Source: Gammaproteobacteria bacterium HGW-Gammaproteobacteria-11
GTDB taxonomy: Bacteria; Pseudomonadota; Gammaproteobacteria; Pseudomonadales; Pseudomonadaceae
Direction: 5' to 3'
Assembly (NCBI GenBank): GCA_002840055.1
Contig: PGZJ01000001.1
Span: forward strand, 1 to 64,000
DNA length: 64,000 nucleotides
Shown: one piece after another, positions 23,906 to 33,488 of the stretch
Layout: each line of letters opens with the position of its first letter
How positions within the stretch are numbered: the stretch's first letter is position 1
The notes under the pieces: model-generated
Told to the model about the DNA's origin: nothing
Databases searched by the model: none
Seen by the model: only the letters and a program-made list of their open reading frames with translations
Translations under genes and position numbers: made by a program

Positions 23906-24730
23906 TTACTGTGCAGGAGGCGTGCCAGCCCCGCTACGTGCCTCACGCATCTGATCCACACCCGATGTATCAGGCGTGTACGCCTCGTGCCGGGAGTCGG
24001 TATAGCGCGATACCAGTAACACAACCCGTCGATTGGCACGCCGACCGGCCGCAGTCGTATTGTCGGATATCGGACGAAACTCACCATAGCCCACGGCAGC
24101 CAGACGGCCGGGATCGACCCCGCCGGTATTCAACATGCGCACTACGCTGGCAGCACGGGCGGCGGACAACTCCCAATTGGTCGGGTAGGCACGCGAATTG
24201 ATCGGAACATTGTCGGTAAAACCTTCGACATGGATCGGGTTGTCGTACGGCGACAATATATTGGCGATCCGCTCAACCAGATCGAAAGCCTGGTTCAGCG
24301 GCAAGGCGTCACCACTGGGAAACAACAGACTGGAATTCAATTCGATTTCAATCCACAACTCATTGCCACGCAGTTCAATATCACCCGCCTGAATCAGGTC
24401 GCCAAAGGCCGCCTGCATGGCCGAGGTGATATCGGCCAGCGCGTCGCCACCGTCACCGCTAGCGTCACCGCCGGAGGTTCCCGGCGCATCGCTGAGATTG
24501 ATCCCGCGAGGAATTTGATCGCCGATCTGTATCGGCTCGATGGATCGCTGAGGCGTATTGAAGGCGCCGACCAGGGTATCCGACAACACCTTGTATTTAC
24601 CCTCGTTGACGGAGGAGATGGAATACATGACCACAAAGAAGGCAAACAACAGGGTAATGAAATCCGCATAGGACACCAGCCAGCGCTCATGGTTTTCATG
24701 CTCTTCATGGCGACGGCGGCGCATGGTCAA
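23906..24730 (-). CDS. motD: Flagellar motor stator protein MotD (MotB/OmpA family)
   Basis: RWLVSYADFITLLFAFFVVMYSIS plug/TM, OmpA-like peptidoglycan-binding domain. Confidence 0.92.
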   Translation of the reverse strand: MTMRRRRHEEHENHERWLVSYADFITLLFAFFVVMYSISSVNEGKYKVLSDTLVGAFNTPQRSIEPIQIGDQIPRGINLSDAPGTSGGDASGDGGDALADITSAMQAAFGDLIQAGDIELRGNELWIEIELNSSLLFPSGDALPLNQAFDLVERIANILSPYDNPIHVEGFTDNVPINSRAYPTNWELSAARAASVVRMLNTGGVDPGRLAAVGYGEFRPISDNTTAAGRRANRRVVLLVSRYTDSRHEAYTPDTSGVDQMREARSGAGTPPAQ

Positions 24731-24877
24731 TCCCAGCCCATGAGGGGCAGCGCTTTGCCTGTTCGGGCTAAAGGCTGCGAATTCGCGTTACATCCTGCAT
24801 CGTGCATATCTGCGCCCCTCCCGAGATGGGCTGGCTGTGCTGCATGCGACAAGCATCCATCTGGGTACCCGCGCTGT

Positions 24878-25618
24878 CTAATCAAGAAAACCCTCAAGCT
24901 TCAATTCGATCGAACGGGGATTTTCCCCTTCGGCAATCGACAGCAAGCCCTCCAGCAGCATCTCCCGGTAACGTGATTGCTGCAGGACCACCGCCTTGAG
25001 CTTGTTGGCAACGGGCAACAGGAACAGGTTGGCCAGTGCTACGCCATAGATGGTGGCGACAAAGGCCACAGCAATACCAGTACCCAGCATGGAGGGATCA
25101 GCCAGGTTGCCCATGACATGAATCAGGCCCATTACTGCGCCAATGATGCCAATGGTGGGCGAATAGCCGCCCATACTTTCATATACTTTGGTTGCCATCA
25201 GGTCATGGCTCTCGCGGGTCATGAGGTCCACTTCGAGAATACTGCGCAGGGCTTCTGGCTCGCTGCCGTCAACCAGCAACTGCAAACCCTTGCGGGCGAA
25301 CTGGTCTGTCTCCAGTTCGGCAATCTGTTCCAGGCCCAGTAGGCCTTCCTTGCGGGCAATGGTGCTCCAGCCGATGACCTGGCTGATACCCTGCTGCAGC
25401 CGATTCTTGGGCGGAAAGAAAATCCAGCTGGCAATCGCCAGGGCACGCTTGAATACTTTCAACGGGGTCTGAATGAAAGCCGCCCCCAGCGTGCCGCCAA
25501 ACACAATCAGCGCTGCAGGGCCGTTGATCAGGGCCGCCGCATGTCCACCCTCAAGATAATTGCCGCCAAGAATCGCCACGAAGGCGAGAATAACGCCAAT
25601 GATACTGAGGATATCCAT
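24878..25618 (-). CDS. motC: Flagellar motor stator protein MotC (MotA family)
   Basis: MotA-type TM segments, YSPTIGIIGAVMGLIHVMGNL. Confidence 0.93.
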   Translation of the reverse strand: MDILSIIGVILAFVAILGGNYLEGGHAAALINGPAALIVFGGTLGAAFIQTPLKVFKRALAIASWIFFPPKNRLQQGISQVIGWSTIARKEGLLGLEQIAELETDQFARKGLQLLVDGSEPEALRSILEVDLMTRESHDLMATKVYESMGGYSPTIGIIGAVMGLIHVMGNLADPSMLGTGIAVAFVATIYGVALANLFLLPVANKLKAVVLQQSRYREMLLEGLLSIAEGENPRSIELKLEGFLD

Positions 25619-26727
25619 CAGCTCAGCTCCGCCAAATAACGGCCGATGTCGTCCAGGCTATAGACGCCGTCGGCCAGATTGGCCTTGACCACCGCCATGG
25701 GCATGCCATAGATGACACAGCTTGCCTCGTCCTGGGCCCAGACATCGCTGCCGGACTGTTTCAGAATGCGCGCCCCTTCTCGACCATCGGCTCCCATACC
25801 GGTCAGCACCACCGCCAGCACCTTGTCGCGAAATGCCTTGGCAGCGGAACCAAAGGTGACATCAACGCAGGGCTTGAAATTCAGCCGCTCATCACCGGGC
25901 AGAATTCTCACCACGCCACGCCCGTCAACCATCATCTGCTTGCCGCCGGGGGCCAGCAAGGCCACGCCGGGGCGCAGTGCATCACCGTCAACAGCCTCTC
26001 TCACGGTAATCCGGCATAGCTTGTCCAGACGCTCGGCGAAGGCCTTGGTGAACGCGGCAGGCATGTGCTGAATCAACAACAACGGCGAGGGGAAATTTGC
26101 CGGCAACTGGGTCAGAACGCGCTGCAAGGCGACCGGACCGCCCGTGGAGGTACCAATGGCGACCAACTGGTAGTGCTTGCGGCGCGGCGGCGGGCTTGCC
26201 GAGCGGTTGGCGGCCGGCGCCACGGCAGGCTTGACGGCGGGCTCACCAGGCCGGAGTTGAGGTCTGGCTGCCGGCGACGAGCTGCTTGGTGCGCTGAGCG
26301 GGGCAGCAGCCAGACCGAGGGAGCGGCGGTTGGTGCGCGCCAGCGCATGCACGCGTTCACACAGCAGTTGCCGGACCTTGTCGGGGTTACGCGAAATATC
26401 CTCGAAGTTCTTTGGCAGGTAGTCTGCTGCACCCGCATCCAGCGCATCCAGACTGACGCGAGCGCCTTCGTAGGTCAGGGAAGAGAACATCAGTACTGCC
26501 GTGGGGCATCGCTGCATGATCTCGCGCACGGCTGAAATACCGTCAAGCACCGGCATTTCATAATCCATGGTCACCACATCAGGACGCAAAGCCAGCGTCT
26601 GGTCTACCGCTTCACGGCCATTGGAAGCGGTACCGACCACCTGGATCTGCGGATCGCCTGCGAGGATCTCCGTTACCCGGCGGCGAAAGAAACCCGAGTC
26701 ATCCACCACCAGCACCTTGACCGCCAT
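25618..26727 (-). CDS. cheB: Chemotaxis response regulator methylesterase CheB
   Basis: Receiver domain ([13 protein letters not shown]), [27 protein letters not shown]. Confidence 0.96.
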   Translation of the reverse strand: MAVKVLVVDDSGFFRRRVTEILAGDPQIQVVGTASNGREAVDQTLALRPDVVTMDYEMPVLDGISAVREIMQRCPTAVLMFSSLTYEGARVSLDALDAGAADYLPKNFEDISRNPDKVRQLLCERVHALARTNRRSLGLAAAPLSAPSSSSPAARPQLRPGEPAVKPAVAPAANRSASPPPRRKHYQLVAIGTSTGGPVALQRVLTQLPANFPSPLLLIQHMPAAFTKAFAERLDKLCRITVREAVDGDALRPGVALLAPGGKQMMVDGRGVVRILPGDERLNFKPCVDVTFGSAAKAFRDKVLAVVLTGMGADGREGARILKQSGSDVWAQDEASCVIYGMPMAVVKANLADGVYSLDDIGRYLAELS

Positions 26728-26860
26728 ACACTCTCCTGAAACCTGTCAGCCCGACAGCAGCGTGCTGCCGAACCTGAATCCTGTTATTCCACTATAGCTG
26801 GCCAACCCAGCTGGCGATCAAGTCCGGTAGTGCTTTACCCACTGCGCCCCCAGTTCGGGA

Positions 26861-29071
26861 CTAGCCGCGTCGCGCGTAGCGCTTGAGCAAACTGGGGATA
26901 TCGAGAATCAGTGCAATGCGGCCATCGCCGGTAATGGTTGCACCGGACATCCCGGGTGTACCCTGCAACATGCGGCCCAGAGGCTTGATCACCACCTCCT
27001 CTTGCCCGACCAGTTGATCCACCACAAAACCGACACGCTGGGTGCCGACTGAAACAATCACGACGCTGGCTGCCGAGCGGTCACTGTTGTCCGCCACACC
27101 GGGCATCAACCAGCGCTTGAGGAAGAACAGCGGCAGTGCCTTATCGCGAACAATGATGACCTCCTGACCATCCACCACATTGGTGCGCGACAGATCCAGA
27201 CTGTAAATCTCGTTAACGCTGACCAGTGGCAAGGCAAAGGCCTGGTCTGCCAGCATCACCATCAATGTCGGCATGATTGCCAGCGTCAGGGGGACCTTGA
27301 TGGCAATGCGGCTGCCTTCGCCCTTGACCGAATGAATACCTATTGTGCCGTTCAGCTGGGAAATCTTGGTCTTGACCACGTCCATACCGACACCGCGACC
27401 GGATACATCGGAAATTTCGGTCTTGGTGGAAAAGCCCGGGGCCAGAATCAGGTCGAAACATTCACTCTCGGTCAAACGATCAGCGGCATCCTTGTCCATC
27501 ATGCCCTTCTCGACTGCCTTGGCACGCAGTACCTCTGCATCCATGCCACGACCATCATCGGTGATGGTCAACAGAATGTGGTCGCCTTCCTGCGCGGCTG
27601 CCAGGATAACCTTGCCGGTTCGCGGTTTGCCTGCTGCCTCACGCTCATCAGGCATCTCTATACCGTGATCCACCGAGTTGCGTACAAGGTGGACCAGTGG
27701 ATCAGCCAGGGCTTCAACCAGATTCTTGTCCAGATCGGTTTCTTCGCCGATCAGTTCGAGATTGATTTCCTTTCTGAGGTTGCGGGCCAGGTCCCGGACG
27801 ACACGTGGAAAGCGTCCGAAGACCTTCTTGATTGGCTGCATGCGGGTCTTCATTACCGAGGACTGCAGATCCGCAGTCACCACGTCCAGATTGCCAACAG
27901 CCTTGTTCAGCTCTTCATCTCCGCTGCTCAGACCAAGGCGTACCAGACGATTACGTACCAGCACCAGCTCGCCCACCATGTTCATGATCTCATCCAACCG
28001 GGCAGTATCCACACGCACAGTGGTTTCGGGTGCAGCGGCTTCAAGTCCGCCAGGCGCGGTGGCCGGATCAGGCACGACAACCGCCTTTTGGCTAGGCTCG
28101 GGCGCCGCCTTGGGCTTGGCCTTTGCAGCCGCTTTGGGCTTGGCGTCGGCAACTGCAGGCTTGGTGCTCGGCGTCACGGCAGCGACGCTGTCGTGCTTGC
28201 CCGGAGCCTTTCCCGAACCATGCAGCTGGTCGAGCAGGGCCTCAAATTCATCATCGGTTATATGTGCATCATCGCTGCTGATCGCCGGATCTGATGGCGC
28301 AGAGGGTGCCTCAGCGGCTTTCAAGCCTGGCGCAGCACCCTTGCCATGCAGCTGATCCAGCAGGGCCTCGAATTCATCGTCATTGATTTCATCGCTAACA
28401 GGCGGGTTGGCCGGCTCAGCAGCAGCTGTATCGGCGTTACCGGAACCATGCAACTGGTCCAGCAGGGCCTCGAATTCATCATCGGTAATTTCATCATCGT
28501 TGCCCGGAGCTGCTGGTGTCGCAGGTGCCGCCGGCTCGTTATCGGACCCATGCAGGGCATCGAGTAACTTCTCGAACTCGTCATCGGTAATATCACCTTC
28601 GGCAACGGGCTGGTCTGACGGGTTGGCAACTGCACTTGCGGGCGGTTGGGGGGCTGGATCGGCCGGCGCAGGGTCATCGGATTCAGGATGGGCAAGACGT
28701 GCAAGTGCTTCAAGCAAAGCGGGATCTGCAGGTCGAGGTTCTTCACCCTCTCGCACCTGACTGAACATTTCATTGACGCTGTCGAGGGCCTGAAGGACGA
28801 CATCCATCAGCTCCGAGTCGACCTTGCGCTCACCCTTGCGCAGAATATCAAAAACGTTTTCAGCTATATGACAGCAACCAACCAGGGCATCCAGCTGCAG
28901 GAAGCCTGCTCCGCCTTTTACCGTGTGAAAGCCGCGAAAAATCGCGTTGAGCAGATTCATGTCATCGGGACGATTCTCCAACTCGACCAACTGTTCGGAC
29001 AACAGCTCGAGAATCTCGCCGGCTTCTACCAGAAAGTCTTGAAGAATTTCTTCATCCGCATCAAAACTCAT
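26861..29071 (-). CDS. cheA: Chemotaxis histidine kinase CheA with four repeated acidic linker motifs
   Basis: Hpt FHTVKGGAGFL, HATPase, CheW-like C-terminus; four copies of I(T/N)DDEFE(A/K)LLD(Q/A)LHG. Confidence 0.96.
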   Translation of the reverse strand: MSFDADEEILQDFLVEAGEILELLSEQLVELENRPDDMNLLNAIFRGFHTVKGGAGFLQLDALVGCCHIAENVFDILRKGERKVDSELMDVVLQALDSVNEMFSQVREGEEPRPADPALLEALARLAHPESDDPAPADPAPQPPASAVANPSDQPVAEGDITDDEFEKLLDALHGSDNEPAAPATPAAPGNDDEITDDEFEALLDQLHGSGNADTAAAEPANPPVSDEINDDEFEALLDQLHGKGAAPGLKAAEAPSAPSDPAISSDDAHITDDEFEALLDQLHGSGKAPGKHDSVAAVTPSTKPAVADAKPKAAAKAKPKAAPEPSQKAVVVPDPATAPGGLEAAAPETTVRVDTARLDEIMNMVGELVLVRNRLVRLGLSSGDEELNKAVGNLDVVTADLQSSVMKTRMQPIKKVFGRFPRVVRDLARNLRKEINLELIGEETDLDKNLVEALADPLVHLVRNSVDHGIEMPDEREAAGKPRTGKVILAAAQEGDHILLTITDDGRGMDAEVLRAKAVEKGMMDKDAADRLTESECFDLILAPGFSTKTEISDVSGRGVGMDVVKTKISQLNGTIGIHSVKGEGSRIAIKVPLTLAIMPTLMVMLADQAFALPLVSVNEIYSLDLSRTNVVDGQEVIIVRDKALPLFFLKRWLMPGVADNSDRSAASVVIVSVGTQRVGFVVDQLVGQEEVVIKPLGRMLQGTPGMSGATITGDGRIALILDIPSLLKRYARRG

Positions 29072-29098
29072 GCATCCACTCCCGGGTCGTGCTTGTTG

Positions 29099-29893
29099 TT
29101 AGAAGCCCAGACTGGAGAGAAGATCGTCCACTTCGTCCTGTCCGGATACTACGTCTTCTCTTGTATCGGCATGAATCTGCGGACCTTCACCCCTGGGTGA
29201 AGTTTTTTTCGCTTCGACCGGCTGCTCGGCGTGATCAATCCCGGCCATACGGTTCACATGCCCAGCCATGCGCACCAGGTTCACCAGGCTCTCTTCAACA
29301 TCATGGACCAGGGTGATGACGCGCTTGATCACCTGTCCGGTCAGATCCTGATAATCCTGCGCCATCAGGATATCGTTCAGTTGCGAGCTGACTTCAGTAC
29401 TCGAGGTTTCGGTTTTCTCAAGGAACTCGCCGATACGACGGTACAGATCACGGAACTCGCCTGCGGCCATTTCACGACGCTGCAGGCGCTCCCAGTCAGC
29501 GCGCAGAACACTGGCTTCCTGACCCAGGGCCGAGACAATAGGGGCACTGCTCTCCACCAGATCCATGGTGCGATTGGCAGCCTTGTCGGTCAGTTGCACA
29601 ACATAATCAAGTCGATCTGAGGCGTCGGAAATCTTGGAGGTTTCGTTTTCGTCGCCCAATGCATGGGTGGTATCGATCTGAAAATTGACAATGGCATTGT
29701 GCAGGGCGCGGGTCAGTTGCCCCACCTCGTGATATAAACCGCGATCACGTGCCTGGTTGATGGCATGAATGACCAGAATGGCCTCGCCATACTGGCCTTG
29801 CTCCAGATAGTCGACCAGTTGCCGCGCGTTGTCTTTAAGGGAATGTTCAAATTCCTGAGCGGTTGCCTGGCCGGGATCCTTACTTAGTGCCAT
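29099..29893 (-). CDS. cheZ: Protein phosphatase CheZ
   Basis: ILMAQDYQDLTGQVIKRVI catalytic motif. Confidence 0.94.
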   Translation of the reverse strand: MALSKDPGQATAQEFEHSLKDNARQLVDYLEQGQYGEAILVIHAINQARDRGLYHEVGQLTRALHNAIVNFQIDTTHALGDENETSKISDASDRLDYVVQLTDKAANRTMDLVESSAPIVSALGQEASVLRADWERLQRREMAAGEFRDLYRRIGEFLEKTETSSTEVSSQLNDILMAQDYQDLTGQVIKRVITLVHDVEESLVNLVRMAGHVNRMAGIDHAEQPVEAKKTSPRGEGPQIHADTREDVVSGQDEVDDLLSSLGF

Positions 29894-29914
29894 AACCTGT
29901 ACCCCGGTGTGTTG

Positions 29915-30364
29915 TCATTTGGCCTGGACGCGCTCAAAAATCTTTTCGATCTTCTCTTTCAACGCCTGGGCGGTAAAAGGCTTGACCACGTAGCCATTGA
30001 CTCCGGCCTGAGCCGCTTCAATGATCTGATCGCGTTTGGCCTCAGCCGTCACCATGAGAACCGGCAAATGCTTCAGGCGTTCGTCGGCACGCACAGCGCG
30101 CAACAGGTCAATGCCGCTCATGCCCGGCATGTTCCAGTCCGTTACCAGAAAGTCGAAACTGCCGCTCTGCAGCATCGGCAATGCGGTATTGCCGTCATCA
30201 GCTTCGGCGGTATTGGTAAAGCCAAGATCCCGCAGTAGGTTCTTGATAATACGTCTCATCGTCGAGAAATCATCAACGATGAGGATTTTCATGTTCTTGT
30301 CCAAGTCGACCTCCGTACACACCAGGAAGAGTGCTGTCACACACCCCGTTAACCTACTGGCCAA
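29915..30364 (-). CDS. cheY: Response regulator CheY (start probably MKILIVDD, internal)
   Basis: [54 protein letters not shown]. Confidence 0.95.
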   Translation of the reverse strand: MASRLTGCVTALFLVCTEVDLDKNMKILIVDDFSTMRRIIKNLLRDLGFTNTAEADDGNTALPMLQSGSFDFLVTDWNMPGMSGIDLLRAVRADERLKHLPVLMVTAEAKRDQIIEAAQAGVNGYVVKPFTAQALKEKIEKIFERVQAK

Positions 30365-30485
30365 ACAAGCCTTCAGATCCCGCTGATGTCAGTGTAACCG
30401 CAGCGGCACCGCGGCGCTGCCCCATCTGACATGCAATGCTCATTTTCCAGGCCAACCGGGCATTGTCCGGATGCTGGCAACAAAA

Positions 30486-31223
30486 TCAATCGTTATGCCA
30501 TCCTGACAGTCTTGAACGCAGCCTGGCGGCACATTGGCTGTGCAACTGACTGACTCTTGACTCGCTGACGCCCAATACCGCGCCAATCTCCTTGAGATTC
30601 AACTCTTCCTCATAGTACAGCGACAGCAGCAGTCTTTCGCGCTCTGGCAAACCCTCTATCGCCTCAACCAGAGCCGCTTTGAAGCGCTCGTCCTGCATGC
30701 CTTGAAAGGGCTCTTCATCGCTATGGGCATCAGCCCGAGCGCCGCTCTCCAGCAGGTCGTCAAAGCTGAACAGCTTGCTGCCGGCGGTATCGTTGAGAAT
30801 CGCGTAATAATCCTCAAGACTCATCTCAAGTTCGGCCGCAATCTCGTGATCTTTAGCATCCCGCCCCAGGCGCGACTCGACCGCTCTGACCGCGTCAGAG
30901 ACCATGCGGGTATTACGATGAACCGAACGGGGCGCCCAGTCACCCTTGCGCACCTCGTCAAGCATGGCACCACGAATGCGGATGCCGGCATAGGTTTCAA
31001 AACTGGCACCCTTGCCATTATCGAACTTGCGCGAGGCTTCCAGCAGGCCAATCATGCCAGCCTGAATCAGATCATCAACTTGAACACTGGCAGGCAGGCG
31101 GCCCAGCAGATGGTAGGCGATACGCTTCACCAGGGGGGCAAACTGGGCAACCAGCTGATCCTGATGTTCTGACGAACATTGTGCGCGTGTATACATGCTT
31201 ACCCCGGCTGCGGCCTGCGTCAT
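30486..31223 (-). CDS. fliA: Flagellar sigma-28 factor FliA
   Basis: Sigma-70 regions 2-4; start trimmed to MTQAAAGVSMYTR, which gives a 4-nt overlap with fleN stop. Confidence 0.93.
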   Translation of the reverse strand: MTQAAAGVSMYTRAQCSSEHQDQLVAQFAPLVKRIAYHLLGRLPASVQVDDLIQAGMIGLLEASRKFDNGKGASFETYAGIRIRGAMLDEVRKGDWAPRSVHRNTRMVSDAVRAVESRLGRDAKDHEIAAELEMSLEDYYAILNDTAGSKLFSFDDLLESGARADAHSDEEPFQGMQDERFKAALVEAIEGLPERERLLLSLYYEEELNLKEIGAVLGVSESRVSQLHSQCAARLRSRLSGWHND

Positions 31224-32047
31224 AGGCCCGTTCCTGTCTGCTGGACAAGGCGTTCGACAAAAAACTCCAGATGCCCGCGTGGGTTGGCCGGCAAGGGCCA
31301 CGCGTCGACTTTCTGGGCTATGGCTCGAATAGCCATGGACGCCTTGCTACGCGGGAAGGCTTCGTACACTGCCCGCTGTTTTTGTACCGCCTTGCGAACA
31401 TTCTCATCGTAGGGCACAGCACCGACATACTGCAGCGCCACATCCAGAAATCGGTCAGTTACCTTGGTCAGTTTAGCAAAGACTGTGCGACCTTCCTGCG
31501 GTGTATGCACCATGTTGGCCAGAACCCGGAAACGGGTCATGCCATAATCGCGATTGAGCAGCTTGATCAGCGCATAGGCATCGGTAATCGAGGTGGGTTC
31601 GTCGCAAACCACCACCAATACTTCCTGGGCAGCGCGGACGAAACTGACCACCGAGTCGCCAATACCTGCTGCCGTATCGACAATCAGCACATCGATATTG
31701 TCGCCAATATCACTGAATGCCTGAATCAGGCCCGCATGCTGCTGGGGATTGAGGTTGACCATAGTGGCGGCACCGGAGGCCGCCGGAACAATACGCATGC
31801 CGCCCGGCCCGGTGATCATCACATCACGCAGTTCACAGGTGCCTTCAAGCACGTCGGCCAAGGTGGCTTTGGGCTTGATACCCAGCAGCACATCGACGTT
31901 GGCCAGGCCAAGGTCGGCATCCAGCAGCACAACGCGACGCCCCAGCTCGGCCAAGGCCAGGCCCAGGTTGACCGATACGTTGGTCTTGCCGATGCCACCT
32001 TTGCCGCCGGTAACTGCGATAACCTGAACCGGATGTTTGCTACCCAT
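31220..32047 (-). CDS. fleN: Flagellar number regulator FleN (FlhG), MinD family
   Basis: VIAVTGGKGGIGKTNVSVNLGLALAELGRRVVLLDADLGLANVDVLLG. Confidence 0.94.
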   Translation of the reverse strand: MGSKHPVQVIAVTGGKGGIGKTNVSVNLGLALAELGRRVVLLDADLGLANVDVLLGIKPKATLADVLEGTCELRDVMITGPGGMRIVPAASGAATMVNLNPQQHAGLIQAFSDIGDNIDVLIVDTAAGIGDSVVSFVRAAQEVLVVVCDEPTSITDAYALIKLLNRDYGMTRFRVLANMVHTPQEGRTVFAKLTKVTDRFLDVALQYVGAVPYDENVRKAVQKQRAVYEAFPRSKASMAIRAIAQKVDAWPLPANPRGHLEFFVERLVQQTGTGL

Positions 32048-32078
32048 CTGCGTTGATTACCTTATTATCGTTTGTGAT

Positions 32079-33437
32079 TCAGCTTGCACGCTGATTATGG
32101 AGTATACCGGCAAACACGTCTGCCATGTCCTGATCGGCCGGTGGCTCGTTTCCAGCCAGGGTAACGGCCCGGCTGACCAACTGATGACCGACGCCACAGG
32201 CGATATCATCGGGAATACGCTGGCCATCTGCCAGATAGGCTACCGGCAAACCCTGTTGCATGGCCAGCCCCAATGCCTCGCCCAGTGTTGCCGCCTCATC
32301 CACCTTGGTCAATACGCAAGCATCAAGTCCACAGCGCTTGTAAGTATGATAGGCGGCTTTCAGAACCTGGTATTGACTTGTAGCAGCCAGAACCAGCAAC
32401 TTGCTGACCTTTTGGCCCAGCGCAGCCAATTCACTGAGCTGACTGTGCAGATGCGGATCCTGTGCCTGCAGACCGGCGGTATCCACCAGCACCAAGCGCT
32501 TGCCGGAAAATTCGCGCAGCACATCAGCCAGGCTGTTCTGCTCGTCCACCACCCGCACCGGCACATTCAGAATCCGGCCCAGGGTACGCAGTTGTTCGTG
32601 GGCACCAATCCGGTAGGTATCCATGGTAACCAGTGCCACATGCTGGCTACCGTGCTTGAGCACATAGCGGGCGGCCAGCTTACCCAGGGTAGTAGTCTTG
32701 CCGGACCCGGTCGGTCCAACCAGCGCGACGACACCGCCACGCTCGATCAATTCATCGCGCATGACCGGCAGACTGTGGGCCAGATGCGCCAGCAGCATGC
32801 GCCAGGCCTGCTTGGTATTGGGCTCGTTGTCGACCAGGCGCAGCAGTTGCTGACTCAGCTCAGCCGGAAAGCCCAGCTGCGTCAGGCGACGCCAGAGACT
32901 GGCCTGACGCGGCTGGGTTTGATGCATCTGTCCCCAGCTCAGGCTGCCCAGTTGCGCTTCGAGCATTTCCCGCAGGCCGGCAATCTCGGCGCGCATGTCA
33001 CTGATGCTGCCCGCCTCGGCGACTGCCGCATACCCGCGCGCGGCAGGCTGAGCCTGGGCCGCACCAGTAACCGGCTGCGATTCTTCGTTATTCAGGCGCT
33101 CCAGCAGATCGCGGGCCACACTGGAGCCTGATTCAACCGCCTGGCGCATGGTGTCGCCAAACAACTGACGGTTGACCTTGGGGCCACCAGCCATCTGCTC
33201 GCCAACGGCCAGTTGCGCCTGGGCAGTAACAATACGTTCCTGAGTTTTTCTCAGCTCCAGATCCAGGCCCGGCGTCGGTGGAGTCAGACGCGGCGCGTCA
33301 AAGTCGAGGGCGGCGGTCAATTCCACGCCGCCGGCGACGCGCCGATTGGCAATGATCGAGGCATCACCGCCCAGCTCGTCTCTGACCAGCTTCATCGCCT
33401 GACGCATATCGGCGGCAAAGAAACGTTTTACCTTCAT
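32079..33437 (-). CDS. flhF: Flagellar SRP-like GTPase FlhF
   Basis: MKVKRFFAADMRQAMKLVRDELGGDASI, VALVGPTGSGKTTTLGKLAARY; start trimmed from 33461. Confidence 0.95.
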   Translation of the reverse strand: MKVKRFFAADMRQAMKLVRDELGGDASIIANRRVAGGVELTAALDFDAPRLTPPTPGLDLELRKTQERIVTAQAQLAVGEQMAGGPKVNRQLFGDTMRQAVESGSSVARDLLERLNNEESQPVTGAAQAQPAARGYAAVAEAGSISDMRAEIAGLREMLEAQLGSLSWGQMHQTQPRQASLWRRLTQLGFPAELSQQLLRLVDNEPNTKQAWRMLLAHLAHSLPVMRDELIERGGVVALVGPTGSGKTTTLGKLAARYVLKHGSQHVALVTMDTYRIGAHEQLRTLGRILNVPVRVVDEQNSLADVLREFSGKRLVLVDTAGLQAQDPHLHSQLSELAALGQKVSKLLVLAATSQYQVLKAAYHTYKRCGLDACVLTKVDEAATLGEALGLAMQQGLPVAYLADGQRIPDDIACGVGHQLVSRAVTLAGNEPPADQDMADVFAGILHNQRAS

Positions 33438-33488
33438 GGCTGACCCACCTTGCTCATTCATCTGACCGCCCCTTTATCAGAGGTTGGA

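Noticed and set aside
28219-28590. DNA repeats at ~100-nt spacing as CRISPR or mobile element
   Set aside because: They are in frame within cheA and encode repeated DDEFEALLDQLHG motifs.
31224-31301. N-terminal extension of fliA
   Set aside because: Would lie inside fleN; ATG at 31223 gives the normal 4-nt overlap and an ordinary FliA N-terminus.
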